NCBI RefSeq assembly: GCF_030056665.1
Contig: NZ_JASHIG010000021.1
DNA length: 64,000 nt
Origin: Flectobacillus roseus
Lineage (GTDB): Bacteria > Bacteroidota > Bacteroidia > Cytophagales > Spirosomataceae
Direction: 5' to 3' (one strand)
Positions 28,245 to 37,800 of this stretch are shown here, piece by piece (position 1 is the stretch's first letter; each line of letters begins with the position of its first letter). The notes under the pieces were generated by a model that made no database searches, was not told the DNA's origin, and was given only the letters and a program-made list of their open reading frames with translations. Position numbers and translations under genes: made by a program.

Positions 28245-31200
28245 TTAGGATTCGTTCAAGGCATTCCATAAAATTTCGATTGGGTGCAACGCGGTTCTTC
28301 CAGTACCATCTTTGATTTGATGACGACAACTCGTTCCAGGGGCTGCAATTAATACATCTTCTGGTTGTTGACGAACTGTAGGAAATAGCACCAACTCCCC
28401 AATTTTCATAGACGTTTCGTAATGTTCCTCCTCATAGCCAAACGAGCCTGCCATTCCACAACACCCCGAAGGTATTAACTGTACTTCAAAGTTTTTAGGT
28501 AGTGAAAGAAGCTTTTTGGTAGGAACCAGCGACGAAAGTGCCTTTTGGTGGCAGTGTCCATGCAATTTGATTAAGCGTTTTTCTTTGGTAAACCAATCTG
28601 GTGAAATATGTTTTTTATCTATTTCTTGTGCCAAAAATTCATCTATCAAATAAGTATTGTCCGCAACCAACTCCGCCTCCGCACGATACTCGGCAGGAAC
28701 CAAATCCAGATATTCGTCACGTAAGGTAAGGATTGCCGAAGGCTCAATTCCAATGATTGGACTTTGGTCTTCGAGAGCTTTTGACAATAGTTTTACATTT
28801 TGAATCGCAATTTTTTGCGCCTCTTTAACCATACCTTTCGACAAATACGTACGTCCACTTTCGATGTGTTCGGGTATATGAACTTCGTAGCCTAGAGCTG
28901 TCAATAACTTTATGGCTACTTTGCCCAATTCAACATCATTGTAGTTGGTAAACTCGTCACAGAAAAGATATACTTTTCCTTGTTTACGAATTTTACTTGG
29001 TTTTGGATTAAATGGTTTAATACTGTTTTTTTGACGTTTGGCTTGTGTTTTCAAGCGATTCAATTGCCAGTCACGCAGTGTTATGTGCCCAAGCAAAGGG
29101 AGAGTTCTCTCTTGTGCGAACCCCAAAGTCTTTTTAATGAATTTACTCGTGAATGAGTTTTGAGCAAAGAAATTATACACCCTAGGGAATGTCATTCCAA
29201 GAGCTTGTGATTTGGTAAAACTTCCAATCATTTTGGTTCTGAAAGGAATACCATTGACATCATAATAGTGCTGAAGAAATTCAGCTTTCATTTTGGCAAT
29301 ATCTACTTGCGACGGACATTCGGCTTTACAGCCTTTGCACGATAGACACAAATCCATCACCTCTTTGATTTCTGGATGATTAAATGGATTTTCTTGGGTA
29401 GAATTGGTCAAGAATTGGCGTAAAATATTAGCTCTTGCACGTGTGGTATCTTTTTCTTGTCGAGTTGCCATATAACTTGGGCACATGGTGCCGCCAGTGA
29501 CTTCGGTTTTACGACAATCTCCTGAACCTGAACATTTTTCAGCCAATCTTAAAATACTTTCCTGTTTGCTGAAATCGAAAATGGTATTTACCTTATTAGG
29601 AACTTTTCCTGCTTCATATCGCAAGAATTCGTTCATAGGAGGTGTATCTACAATTTTATTAGCATTAAAAATCTTTTTCTCGTCAAAAATTCCTTTAATC
29701 TCTCTAAACAAATCATAGACTTCTTTGCCCATCATGAAAGGAATAAACTCGCCACGCAAACGCCCATCGCCATGTTCGCCACTCAACGAACCATCGTATT
29801 TTTTGACCAAAGCCGCTGTTTCGGCTAAGACCGTTCTGAATAACTGCTTTCCTTCCTCAGTTTTGAGGTTAATCATTGGTTCTACGTGTAGTTCACCTGC
29901 GCCTGCATGAGCGTAATAAGAGGCATTCAAACCATGTTTTTCAAGTAAAGCATGGAGTTCTTCAATATAAGCAGGCAAGTGTTCGGGAGCAACAGCGCAG
30001 TCTTCGATAAGATTGACTGGTTGGGTATCGCCTGGTAGATTTCGAATCAAACCCAGTCCAGCCTTGCGTACATCCCAAGCGGGTTTGGTATCTGCGCCTC
30101 TGATGATTGGGTGCGCGTATCCCAAGTTTGCTTCTTTCAAATCTTTAATCATGGCATCACACATCTTAGAAAGTTGATCTTGTGTATTGGCCATAAATTC
30201 AACCATCAAAATAGCTTGAGGGTCGCCTTCAATAAAAAATCTATTTTTATGATATTCGTGGTGTCCTTTGGTAAAATCGAGAATGTATTTGTCTACCAAT
30301 TCTGAGGCCATTGGTCGGTGTTTCAGTGCAATCAAGTTGGCATGAAGCGATTCGCCAATCGAGTTACAATGAATACATACCAAGGCAGATTCGGTAGGAG
30401 GTAGGGGAAGAAGATTGATTTTAGCCTCCGTCACAAATGCCAATGTTCCTTCAGAACCAGCAAGTAGTCGGCAAAAGTTAAAAGGTTTTGTAGATTGAGG
30501 TTGAAAAATCTCGTTGTCGCTCAGCATATCCAAGGCATAGCCTGTATTGCGTCTTGTAAGATTTTTATTAGGAAAAGCTTTTTCTATAGACTCCTGAATA
30601 AAAGGGTTGTTGAGCGCACGGTGGACCTCTCGATATATATGTCCTTCTAAAGTAGTCAATCTGGCTTTTTCGTAAAAACTCTGTCTATCTAAGGACTTAA
30701 ACTCAGCTTCAGAGCCATCGCTCAACAATACTTTCGCTTCGAGTAAATGTGTACGGGTATCGCCCCAAACAATCGAATGCAGTCCGCAAGAGTTATTCCC
30801 AATCATACCACCAATCATCGCACGGCTAGAAGTGGAGGTTTCTGGACCAAAAAGCAAACCGTAGGGTTTGAGGAAGGCGTTTAGGTCGTCACGGATGACG
30901 CCAGGTTGCACACGCACCCAACGTTCTTCTACATTGACTTCCAAAACTTGGTTGAGGTACTTCGAAATATCTACGATAATCCCTTTTCCAACTACCTGCC
31001 CCGCCAAGGAAGTCCCTGCCGAACGAGGAATCAGTGTTACCTGATGTTCGTTAGCAAAACGAATCAAAATTTGAATATCGCTTGTATTTTTGGGCACAGC
31101 CACAGCGATAGGTTTTTCTTGATAAACAGAGGCATCGGTCGAATATATCAACTTCTGAGCTTGATGCTCTGCCGAATTATCATAGTACAACTCGCCTGCA

Positions 31201-31250
31201 AAATTGACTTGCAAGTCTTGAAAATTAGAAATCGTAAGCTTTTTTGACAT
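28245..31250 (-). CDS. YdiJ-like FAD/Fe-S 2-hydroxyacid dehydrogenase
   Basis: The 1001-residue cytosolic fusion protein has four parts. A PCMH-type FAD-binding domain (about 45-190) carries PRSAGTSLAGQVVGKG. An FAD-oxidase C-terminal domain spans about 225-500, with HAGAGELHVEP and SGEHGDGRLRGEF. A Fe-S region (about 575-650) has CSGSGDCRK and CLSCKGCKAECP. CCG-type domains (about 740-1000) contain HCHQKA and SGCCGMAGSFGY. Size and order match E. coli YdiJ (about 1018 residues), which oxidises D-2-hydroxyglutarate or related D-hydroxy acids and passes electrons to the quinone pool. The substrate here is inferred. It is monocistronic. Confidence 0.9.
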   Translation of the reverse strand: MSKKLTISNFQDLQVNFAGELYYDNSAEHQAQKLIYSTDASVYQEKPIAVAVPKNTSDIQILIRFANEHQVTLIPRSAGTSLAGQVVGKGIIVDISKYLNQVLEVNVEERWVRVQPGVIRDDLNAFLKPYGLLFGPETSTSSRAMIGGMIGNNSCGLHSIVWGDTRTHLLEAKVLLSDGSEAEFKSLDRQSFYEKARLTTLEGHIYREVHRALNNPFIQESIEKAFPNKNLTRRNTGYALDMLSDNEIFQPQSTKPFNFCRLLAGSEGTLAFVTEAKINLLPLPPTESALVCIHCNSIGESLHANLIALKHRPMASELVDKYILDFTKGHHEYHKNRFFIEGDPQAILMVEFMANTQDQLSKMCDAMIKDLKEANLGYAHPIIRGADTKPAWDVRKAGLGLIRNLPGDTQPVNLIEDCAVAPEHLPAYIEELHALLEKHGLNASYYAHAGAGELHVEPMINLKTEEGKQLFRTVLAETAALVKKYDGSLSGEHGDGRLRGEFIPFMMGKEVYDLFREIKGIFDEKKIFNANKIVDTPPMNEFLRYEAGKVPNKVNTIFDFSKQESILRLAEKCSGSGDCRKTEVTGGTMCPSYMATRQEKDTTRARANILRQFLTNSTQENPFNHPEIKEVMDLCLSCKGCKAECPSQVDIAKMKAEFLQHYYDVNGIPFRTKMIGSFTKSQALGMTFPRVYNFFAQNSFTSKFIKKTLGFAQERTLPLLGHITLRDWQLNRLKTQAKRQKNSIKPFNPKPSKIRKQGKVYLFCDEFTNYNDVELGKVAIKLLTALGYEVHIPEHIESGRTYLSKGMVKEAQKIAIQNVKLLSKALEDQSPIIGIEPSAILTLRDEYLDLVPAEYRAEAELVADNTYLIDEFLAQEIDKKHISPDWFTKEKRLIKLHGHCHQKALSSLVPTKKLLSLPKNFEVQLIPSGCCGMAGSFGYEEEHYETSMKIGELVLFPTVRQQPEDVLIAAPGTSCRHQIKDGTGRTALHPIEILWNALNES

Positions 31251-31546
31251 GCCTTTGAGCCATTAGGATTAGAATAACTAATCTTTCATGTCATTTGAAC
31301 AATTATGAAAGAATTGGTTAGTGAGTAGGTAAAACCATCCGTAAATTTAGGATTTGATGTCACAATAATGAACAAAGTTTTCAACTTTATTTCCAGTCTT
31401 AAACTTATATTGCCACTCATGCTGTCAGAAAGTGCTATTGGTCATTTCTTGATTTGATTTCGGAATACACTCTCGTAATTTTAAATTACCATTTATGAGA
31501 AAACTCTAAAGTGTGTCTTCGTACGTTTATTCATCTTGTAGCATAT

Positions 31547-32788
31547 ATGAAGTTTCTTCGACAAATTTTTGAAAGCTTTCGCTTTGCATGGCAAGCTTTA
31601 CGCACAAATCTTCTACGTACAACCCTGTCGTTGTTGGGTGTAACTGTGGGTATATTTTCCATTGTTGCCGTATTTACGGTGGTGGATTCAATGAATATGA
31701 ACATCAGAAGCCAAATTGATTCATTTGGTAAAGGTGTTGTTTACGTAGGAAAATGGCCTTGGATCATGAGTAATAGCTATCCGTGGTGGAAGTACATCAA
31801 TCGCCCCAATATGAAGTATGCCGAATACCAGTATTTGAAGGATAACTTAGAAAATGCTCAGGCAGTTTCTATTATGGACGGTCGTATGACAACCCTAAAA
31901 CGCAAAAGCAATAGTATGGAGGTGCGATTGGCTGGGATAAGTTATGACTATAATGCTATTTCGGATGTGCCAGTTGGTGAAGGTAGATACTTTATGCCGA
32001 GCGAGACGGATAATTCTGCTTTTTCTATCATTTTGGGTGCCAAAGTAAAAGCGGCTCTATTTCCAAACCAGAGCGATGTAATTGGAGAAGAAATTAAAGT
32101 AAATGGTATCAAGTTTAGAGTCATTGGAACTATGAACTTGAAAGGAGAAGATTTGATTAGCTTGGGAGGTTCGCCCGACGATAGAGCGTATATTCCTTAC
32201 ACTACCTATGCCAATGTTTTCCAAAAAGATCAACCTGAACCAGATATCGCTATCAAAGCTTTTGATTGGGATACAGGTCAAGAAACACTCGAAGGTGAGG
32301 TTACGGGTTTGATGCGTGGAAGAAGAGGCTTAAAACCTGCTCAGGAAGAAAACTTTTCTATCAATAGACTAGATGGTGCGGTGAAGTTCTTCGATTCAAT
32401 TTTTGCTCAACTCAATGTGGGTGGCTTCTTCATTGCCTTATTCTCCTTGTTAGTGGGTGGTTTCGGAATTGCCAATATCATGTTCGTGTCGGTAAAAGAG
32501 CGTACCAATATCATCGGTATTCAAAAATCTTTAGGAGCCAAAAACTACTTTATCTTGTTCCAATTCCTTTTTGAGTCGGTCTTGTTGAGTTTGATTGGAG
32601 GCTTTGTAGGAATTGGTATTGTGTGGTTATTATCCTTTTTACCGCTAGGCTCACTGACTTTGATTTTGAGCTTTAAAAATATTTTTTGGGGTTTATTTAC
32701 CTCAACGATTATTGGAGTTTTGTCGGGCATTATTCCTGCGTGGTCAGCCGCCCGAATGGACCCTGTTACCGCAATTCGTTCAAAATAG
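31547..32788 (+). CDS. MacB-type ABC transporter permease
   Basis: The 413-residue membrane protein has one N-terminal transmembrane helix (about 20-45, TLSLLGVTVGIFSIVAVFTVV). A MacB-like periplasmic core follows (about 50-245), then three C-terminal helices forming an FtsX domain (about 290-410, with GGFGIANIMFVSVKERTNIIGIQKSLGAK). Such permeases work with a LolD/MacB-type ATPase, which is not adjacent here. Transport or mechanotransmission of lipoproteins, peptides or toxins is typical. The frame is open to a GTG at 31511, but the ATG at 31547 gives the normal family start (MKFLRQIFESFRFAWQALR). Confidence 0.9.
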   Translation: MKFLRQIFESFRFAWQALRTNLLRTTLSLLGVTVGIFSIVAVFTVVDSMNMNIRSQIDSFGKGVVYVGKWPWIMSNSYPWWKYINRPNMKYAEYQYLKDNLENAQAVSIMDGRMTTLKRKSNSMEVRLAGISYDYNAISDVPVGEGRYFMPSETDNSAFSIILGAKVKAALFPNQSDVIGEEIKVNGIKFRVIGTMNLKGEDLISLGGSPDDRAYIPYTTYANVFQKDQPEPDIAIKAFDWDTGQETLEGEVTGLMRGRRGLKPAQEENFSINRLDGAVKFFDSIFAQLNVGGFFIALFSLLVGGFGIANIMFVSVKERTNIIGIQKSLGAKNYFILFQFLFESVLLSLIGGFVGIGIVWLLSFLPLGSLTLILSFKNIFWGLFTSTIIGVLSGIIPAWSAARMDPVTAIRSK

Positions 32789-32981
32789 TGTCCTTTCGAA
32801 TTTATCTCGTCTGATGTATTGTAAAGCTTCATAAAGTTTCGCAAATTTGAAAAGACTATCACAAGGGTCTTTTTACAAGAATTAGAAACAAATATGAAGT
32901 ACTGTTGATGCTTTTTGGATAAACCATAGCTTCGACTTCATAAACAGCAAGATAATTTTCACACAAAACGTCCAAACAAGT

Positions 32982-33410
32982 ATGGCATTCAACGAACAAT
33001 TCGACGCCGCAAAAAAAGCCACTAGTGCATTTTTTAGAAAATTAATTATCAGTATCATCAGTATCGCACTTTTAGCGGTTGTAGGGTCTTTTTTACTCAC
33101 AAAAATCTCATACTCAGAAGGAGAGCGCGCAGGTGTTGTGTCAAAGTTTTCTAAAAAAGGGGTAATGTTCAAAACTTTTGAAGGAGAACTCAACGTAGGT
33201 GCGCAAGGACAAGTGGGGAATATGGTCAATAATATGTGGGCTTTTACGGTAGATAATAATGACGAAAAAATTGTACAACAGTTAGAGGATGCTATGCTTA
33301 CAGGAAAGCGTGTTCGTTTGCATTATGAACAACGATATATGAAGTTTTCTTGGATGGGAGATACTGAATACTTTGTCACACGTTTAGATTTCGCTCCAGA
33401 AGGAAGATAG
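32982..33410 (+). CDS. membrane-anchored conserved protein of unknown function
   Basis: The 142-residue protein has one transmembrane helix at about residues 20-45 (LIISIISIALLAVVGSFLL). A conserved beta-rich soluble part follows, containing SYSEGERAGVVSKFSKKG and KTFEGELNVG. Homologues are frequent in Bacteroidota and are, to my recollection, sometimes labelled 6-phosphogluconate dehydrogenase; nothing in the sequence supports that enzyme. It is a single gene ended by a good terminator. Function unknown. Confidence 0.75.
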   Translation: MAFNEQFDAAKKATSAFFRKLIISIISIALLAVVGSFLLTKISYSEGERAGVVSKFSKKGVMFKTFEGELNVGAQGQVGNMVNNMWAFTVDNNDEKIVQQLEDAMLTGKRVRLHYEQRYMKFSWMGDTEYFVTRLDFAPEGR

Positions 33411-33453
33411 ATATTTAGGAGAAGATTTAATACATCTTTTTTCCATGAAAATT

Positions 33454-33489
33454 AAAAGGCGACCTCAAATTTGAGGCCGCCTTTTATTA
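33454..33489. terminator. terminator between converging genes
   Basis: A stem of AAAAGGCG, one A-C mismatch and then CCTCAAA pairs across 33454-33485, with tails of A and T on either side. It can serve both the + strand membrane-protein gene and mdh on the - strand. Confidence 0.85.
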
Positions 33490-33560
33490 TGTTCTGCTAG
33501 TCGATAAATAGGTATGAAAAATGGGTGATTATCACAAAAACCATTTTACAATCATACCAA

Positions 33561-34499
33561 TTACAAACTAAGTGTTGAAAGTACGTTGTTCATATTACGA
33601 ACCGCATCCGCTGATTTGCTAAATAATGCTTGCTCTTCTTCGTTGAGGTTGTAATCAATGATTTTTTCCCAACCTGTTTTACCAAGAACAACAGGCACAC
33701 CCAAACAGATATCTGACTGACCATATTCGCCTTCGAGGAATACCGAGCAAGGAATCACACGTTTTTCGTCACGGATAATTGATTCTACTACTGCTGCTGA
33801 TGCTGCACCAGGCGCATACCAGGCCGAAGTACCTAATAAACCTGTAAGTGTTGCACCACCTACCATAGTATCTGCTGCTACTTTATCAAGTGTTGCACCA
33901 TCCAAGTAGTTGGCTACAGGCGTACCATTCCAAGTAGCAAGGCGCTTCAATGGAATCATGGTAGTATCACCGTGACCACCAATTACGGTAGCATGAAGGT
34001 CGTTTGGAGAAACATTCATGGCCAATGACAAATAGCACTTGAAGCGAGCCGAGTCCAAAGCACCGCCCATACCAATGATACGGTTTTTAGGAAGTCCCGA
34101 AGCTTTCAATGCCAAATAGGTCATTGTGTCCATAGGGTTTGAAACGATTACAAAAATGGCATCTGGTGAGTATTGCAAGATATTGTCCACCACCGATTTT
34201 ACAATGCCAGCGTTCACTCCAATGAGTTCTTCGCGTGTCATACCCGGTTTACGTGGAAGCCCCGACGTAATAACTACTACGTCTGAATTAGCAGTTTTTG
34301 AGTAATCATTCGTAACACCAGTTAAAGTTGTGTCCCAGCCCAATAGCGCAGCTGTTTGGAACATATCTAAGGCTTTTCCTTCTGCAAACCCTTGCTTAAT
34401 ATCCAGCAACACGACTTCGTCTGCTAATTCTTTACGAGCAATGTTATCGGCAGTAGTAGCACCCACGGCCCCTGCACCCACGACAGTTATTTTAGACAT
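33561..34499 (-). CDS. mdh: malate dehydrogenase
   Basis: The 312-residue LDH/MDH-fold enzyme has the NAD-binding GAGAVGA near residue 10 and Asp of LLDIKQG, which favours NAD over NADP. The substrate loop is GLPRKPGMTREEL: Arg at the specificity position marks malate rather than lactate. The catalytic His is in IGGHGDTTM and Asp/Arg lie in LDSARF. It interconverts malate and oxaloacetate in the citric acid cycle. It has its own transcript. A TACATTTG box on the - strand (34629-34636) lies about 130 bp upstream without a clear -33 element. Confidence 0.97.
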   Translation of the reverse strand: MSKITVVGAGAVGATTADNIARKELADEVVLLDIKQGFAEGKALDMFQTAALLGWDTTLTGVTNDYSKTANSDVVVITSGLPRKPGMTREELIGVNAGIVKSVVDNILQYSPDAIFVIVSNPMDTMTYLALKASGLPKNRIIGMGGALDSARFKCYLSLAMNVSPNDLHATVIGGHGDTTMIPLKRLATWNGTPVANYLDGATLDKVAADTMVGGATLTGLLGTSAWYAPGAASAAVVESIIRDEKRVIPCSVFLEGEYGQSDICLGVPVVLGKTGWEKIIDYNLNEEEQALFSKSADAVRNMNNVLSTLSL

Positions 34500-34981
34500 G
34501 ATGATTTTTGATTAATTGTTTTGTTAAATAGAATGATTCAATCAATGCTTTCATAATGGAGAACAACGCCTTGAATTTTGCTCAAACATCTACTTTTTTG
34601 CATTGTTTGTCTTTGTAGCAAGACCCTACAAATGTAAAGCATTTAGGCATTCTGAAAACATGGATTTCTAAAATTATGTAAATTTTTTATAGGAAAGTTG
34701 CTAAATGGTATATTTGCCTTTTCCATTACTTTATTTGTATATGATAAATGTGAAAGACAAACAATCTTTTGATTATCAATTGATTTATCTCATCATTTAT
34801 GAATAATTTGAACACTTTATATATCAAAAACGCCGCTTGTAGCGTTTTATGTTTTACCACAATATTAAATTTACTAACTTTCGGTAAATTTTGAGGGTAA
34901 CAATTTTTGAAAATTAGCTATACTATGTTAAGCGAAATATAGATAAAATAGTGCCCATGTTCTGTTAAATAACTTTAAAAT
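34500..34981. other. divergent intergenic region between mdh and the YkvA gene
   Basis: These 482 bp must hold promoters for both neighbours. A small hairpin AAAACGC/GCGTTTT (34827-34833 with 34842-34848), followed by a short T run, sits in the middle and could end a short transcript. No reading frame is supported. Confidence 0.45.
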
Positions 34982-35428
34982 ATGGCACAAGACGATTTAG
35001 CTTCGAGAGTATTAAATTCAATATTTTTTAAGAGTGCAACCAAAAAAGCCAGCAAATATGCCATGGGAAGTTTGGCTCTTTTGGAGTTGTTAAGAGAGGT
35101 ACTTTCTAAAGCAAAAGATGTTGCTGATAAAGAAAATAAAGGTGTGGGTCAAGTCTTAACAGACAAACTTACCACCTTGTCGAGAATGGTAAAAGCGTAC
35201 GTATCGGGACAATACCGTATAGTACCTTGGCCAACAATTCTCAAAATTGTAGCAGTTTTGATTTACTTTGTGTCACCAATAGATGTCATTCCTGATATTT
35301 TGCCCATTATTGGCTTGACAGACGACCTTGCCATTGTGTTATGGCTTTTTAGAGCATTGCATGAAGACATCGAGAACTTTGAAGCTTGGGAAAGAAATCA
35401 ACTTTTTCAAGACTTTAGTATCGAATAA
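34982..35428 (+). CDS. YkvA family (DUF1232) membrane protein
   Basis: The 148-residue protein's C-terminal half is a DUF1232 domain, with the diagnostic YFVSPIDVIPDILPIIGLTDD (about residues 98-118) and two short hydrophobic helices. The N-terminal half is basic and helical. The function of the family is unknown; members are small inner-membrane proteins. It starts at the ATG at 34982 and is followed 107 bp later by tatA. Confidence 0.88.
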   Translation: MAQDDLASRVLNSIFFKSATKKASKYAMGSLALLELLREVLSKAKDVADKENKGVGQVLTDKLTTLSRMVKAYVSGQYRIVPWPTILKIVAVLIYFVSPIDVIPDILPIIGLTDDLAIVLWLFRALHEDIENFEAWERNQLFQDFSIE

Positions 35429-35535
35429 GTAAACCAAAATTCTTCAGGACTTCAATTGCCAAAATATCGGTAGTGAAAAGTCCATAATCCAAAATCATTA
35501 AGTATATTTACAAAAATTTTTAACTCAATACGGAA

Positions 35536-35739
35536 ATGGAACTGACTTCAATCTTATTATTCTTGAACGGTTTAGGTGGCGGCGAATTATTGTTGATTGG
35601 CTTAGCTATGTTGTTATTCTTTGGTGGAAAAAAATTGCCTGAATTAATGAAAGGATTGGGTAAAGGTATCAAAGAATTCAAAGACGCACAAAAAGACGTT
35701 CAGGAGCAAATTACAAAAGGTTTGGACGATACAAAATAG
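35536..35739 (+). CDS. tatA: twin-arginine translocase subunit TatA/E
   Basis: The 67-residue protein has one N-terminal transmembrane helix containing LLIGLAMLLFFGGKKLPEL. The FGGKKLPEL hinge and the amphipathic helix MKGLGKGIKEFKDAQK are diagnostic of TatA/TatE. It oligomerises to form the pore for export of folded proteins bearing twin-Arg signals. No tatC is adjacent. The extended N-terminus (MELTSILLFLNGLGGGE) is normal for Bacteroidota. Confidence 0.93.
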   Translation: MELTSILLFLNGLGGGELLLIGLAMLLFFGGKKLPELMKGLGKGIKEFKDAQKDVQEQITKGLDDTK

Positions 35740-35942
35740 TATTGGCTCATATTTGATTTGTATAACTGGGCCCCAAGACTCAGTACCAATCGTAGCATAA
35801 TCAAATGGCCGAAAATAGTGCGTAACACGCTGTTTTCCTGTACTTATTACCTTACATAATTGCATAGTTAGGTTTGCATTGCAATCCTGACTATGCTCTT
35901 GTTTTTTTATAGTCATTACCATTTTATTTACTTTCTGTTACC

Positions 35943-37361
35943 TTGAAAAATTATACATCACTACAGAGTATCCAAGCTGATTTATATGCAGGAGATATTA
36001 CCTGCCGCCAACTTGTAGAATTTTATCTTCAAAATATTACTGAAAAAAATACCCAATTAAATGCCTTCCTGAAAGTGTTTGATCAAGAAGCATTGGCAAA
36101 AGCTGATGAAATTGATCAAAAAATCAAAGTTGGAACTGCTGGTAAATTGGCAGGTATGGTGATTGGTATTAAAGACCTGTTGTGCTATAAAGATCACCCT
36201 TCAGCAGCAGGAAGTAGAATTCTTGAAGGTTTTGAATCTCAATTTAATGCTACTGCCGTTCAAAGGGTAATTGATGCTGATGCTATTATCATTGGTTCTC
36301 AAAACTGTGATGAATTTGGGATGGGCTCGACCAACGAAAACTCAGCGTATGGTGCTTGTCTCAATGCAGTTGGTGAAAATCGTGTAGCAGGTGGTTCTTC
36401 GGGTGGTTCGGCTGTTGCAGTACAGGCCGATATGTGTTTAGCGTCATTGGGTACTGATACAGGTGGTTCCGTACGTATGCCAGCTGGCTTTTGTGGCTTG
36501 GTGGGTTTAAAACCTACTTACACCAGAGTATCAAGATGGGGTCTTATTGCGTATGCGTCCTCATTTGATTGTATAGGTCCTATTACTAAATCGGTGGAAG
36601 ACGCAGCAATATTATTAGAGGTAATTGCAGGAAAAGACGAACAAGATAGTACTGTTTCAACCTTAGATGTTCCTCAATATTCAGCTTTTGATACGACCCA
36701 TAAAACTTTGAAAATTGGGTATTTGAAAGAGGCTGTTGAAAGTACTGGTCTTCAACCAGAAGTGCGCGAAGCTACTTGGGCAAAACTTGAGGCGCTCAAA
36801 GCAGCAGGTCATGTAGTAGAAGCGGTAGATTTTCCATTAATCAAGTATTTTCTTCCAACGTATTATATTTTAACAACGGCGGAGGCTAGCTCTAACCTAT
36901 CTCGTTTTGATGGAGTAAAGTTTGGTCACCGTTCCAATCAGGCTACTGATTTGATGTCAATGTACAAAAAATCAAGAGCTGAAGGATTTGGCAAAGAGGT
37001 AAAGCGCCGTATCATGTTGGGTACCTTTGTATTAAGTGCCTCTTATTATGATGCCTATTACACCAAAGCACAGAAAGTGAGAAGGTTGATTAAAGAGTAT
37101 ACAGACCAATTATTATCTGAATATGACTTTTTGGTTTGTCCAACCACGCCAACTACTGCTTACAAAATAGGAGAGAAGACATCAGATCCTATTCAAATGT
37201 ATTTGGGTGACTTGTTTACTGTTCAAGCCAATGTGGTAGGTTTGCCAGCTATTTCGATTCCTAATGGCGTTGATAATGATGGTATGCCAATTGGTTTCCA
37301 AATTATGGCAGGAGCATTCCAAGAGGAGGCCTTGCTAAATTTTGCAAAGAGCTTAAATTAG
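35943..37361 (+). CDS. gatA: Asp-tRNA(Asn)/Glu-tRNA(Gln) amidotransferase subunit A
   Basis: The 472-residue amidase-signature enzyme has the catalytic Lys in GIKDLLC (about residue 77) and the Ser pair of the signature AGGSSGGSAVAVQADMC and TGGSVRMPAGFCG. It releases ammonia from glutamine for tRNA-dependent amidation as part of GatCAB; gatB and gatC are not in the window. The start is unusual: the frame has an upstream TAG at 35910 and no ATG before residue 70, so TTG at 35943 is the only usable initiation codon. Stop codon and terminator are well placed. Confidence 0.95.
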   Translation: MKNYTSLQSIQADLYAGDITCRQLVEFYLQNITEKNTQLNAFLKVFDQEALAKADEIDQKIKVGTAGKLAGMVIGIKDLLCYKDHPSAAGSRILEGFESQFNATAVQRVIDADAIIIGSQNCDEFGMGSTNENSAYGACLNAVGENRVAGGSSGGSAVAVQADMCLASLGTDTGGSVRMPAGFCGLVGLKPTYTRVSRWGLIAYASSFDCIGPITKSVEDAAILLEVIAGKDEQDSTVSTLDVPQYSAFDTTHKTLKIGYLKEAVESTGLQPEVREATWAKLEALKAAGHVVEAVDFPLIKYFLPTYYILTTAEASSNLSRFDGVKFGHRSNQATDLMSMYKKSRAEGFGKEVKRRIMLGTFVLSASYYDAYYTKAQKVRRLIKEYTDQLLSEYDFLVCPTTPTTAYKIGEKTSDPIQMYLGDLFTVQANVVGLPAISIPNGVDNDGMPIGFQIMAGAFQEEALLNFAKSLN

Positions 37362-37372
37362 AATTTTAGTAT

Positions 37373-37390
37373 GACGGTTAACAGACCGTC
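37373..37390. repeat. short hairpin after gatA
   Basis: GACGGT (37373-37378) and ACCGTC (37385-37390) form a 6-bp stem with a 6-nt loop, just beyond the gatA stop codon. It precedes the main terminator. Confidence 0.4.
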
Positions 37391-37414
37391 AAGACTTAGG
37401 TAATATAAAGTTTG

Positions 37415-37457
37415 AGGTCTAACATTAGTCTAAACCTAGATTGATGTTAGACTTTTT
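37415..37457 (+). terminator. terminator of gatA
   Basis: GTCTAACAT (37417-37425) pairs with ATGTTAGAC (37444-37452). An inner AGTCTA/TAGATT pairing lengthens the stem, and a run of five T follows. Confidence 0.75.
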
Positions 37458-37601
37458 GTTTGTGGGAATACTTTAGTCTACACAATTTTTTTAGACCCTA
37501 CAGATACACACAGAGGATGAGTTTCGAAAATCCCTTAAAATAGAAGTATTCTTAATGTTTCTTGTAATAATTCAATACTTTGTTTTTGTCGTACAATAAA
37601 A

Positions 37602-37635
37602 TTGTGGTTTACTTAGTTAAAAATCAGTAACTTTG
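37602..37635 (+). promoter_or_regulatory. promoter of mltD
   Basis: TTG (37602-37604) and TAACTTTG (37628-37635) are separated by 23 nt, slightly longer than ideal. The leader would be about 160 nt. Nothing else is seen in the gap between gatA and mltD. Confidence 0.45.
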
Positions 37636-37800
37636 TTTAATGTCCGAAAATTGATATTTTCAAAAAGAACAGATAAACACACTGCCCATAAGAATTTAGA
37701 AAAGATAAAGTGTTTCAAAAGCTTCTCATGTTGCCTACGGGTTGAGCACGCATAACACGCCAGAAATATTAAATTCCGTAAATCCTTATTAGAGAATTAA

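Noticed and set aside
28129..28329. 66-codon - strand frame at the end of the YdiJ-like gene
   Set aside because: It is a shadow of the real gene's 3' end in another frame plus intergenic sequence.
32982..33410. Label '6-phosphogluconate dehydrogenase' for the small membrane protein
   Set aside because: 142 residues with a transmembrane helix and no dinucleotide-binding motif cannot be that enzyme.
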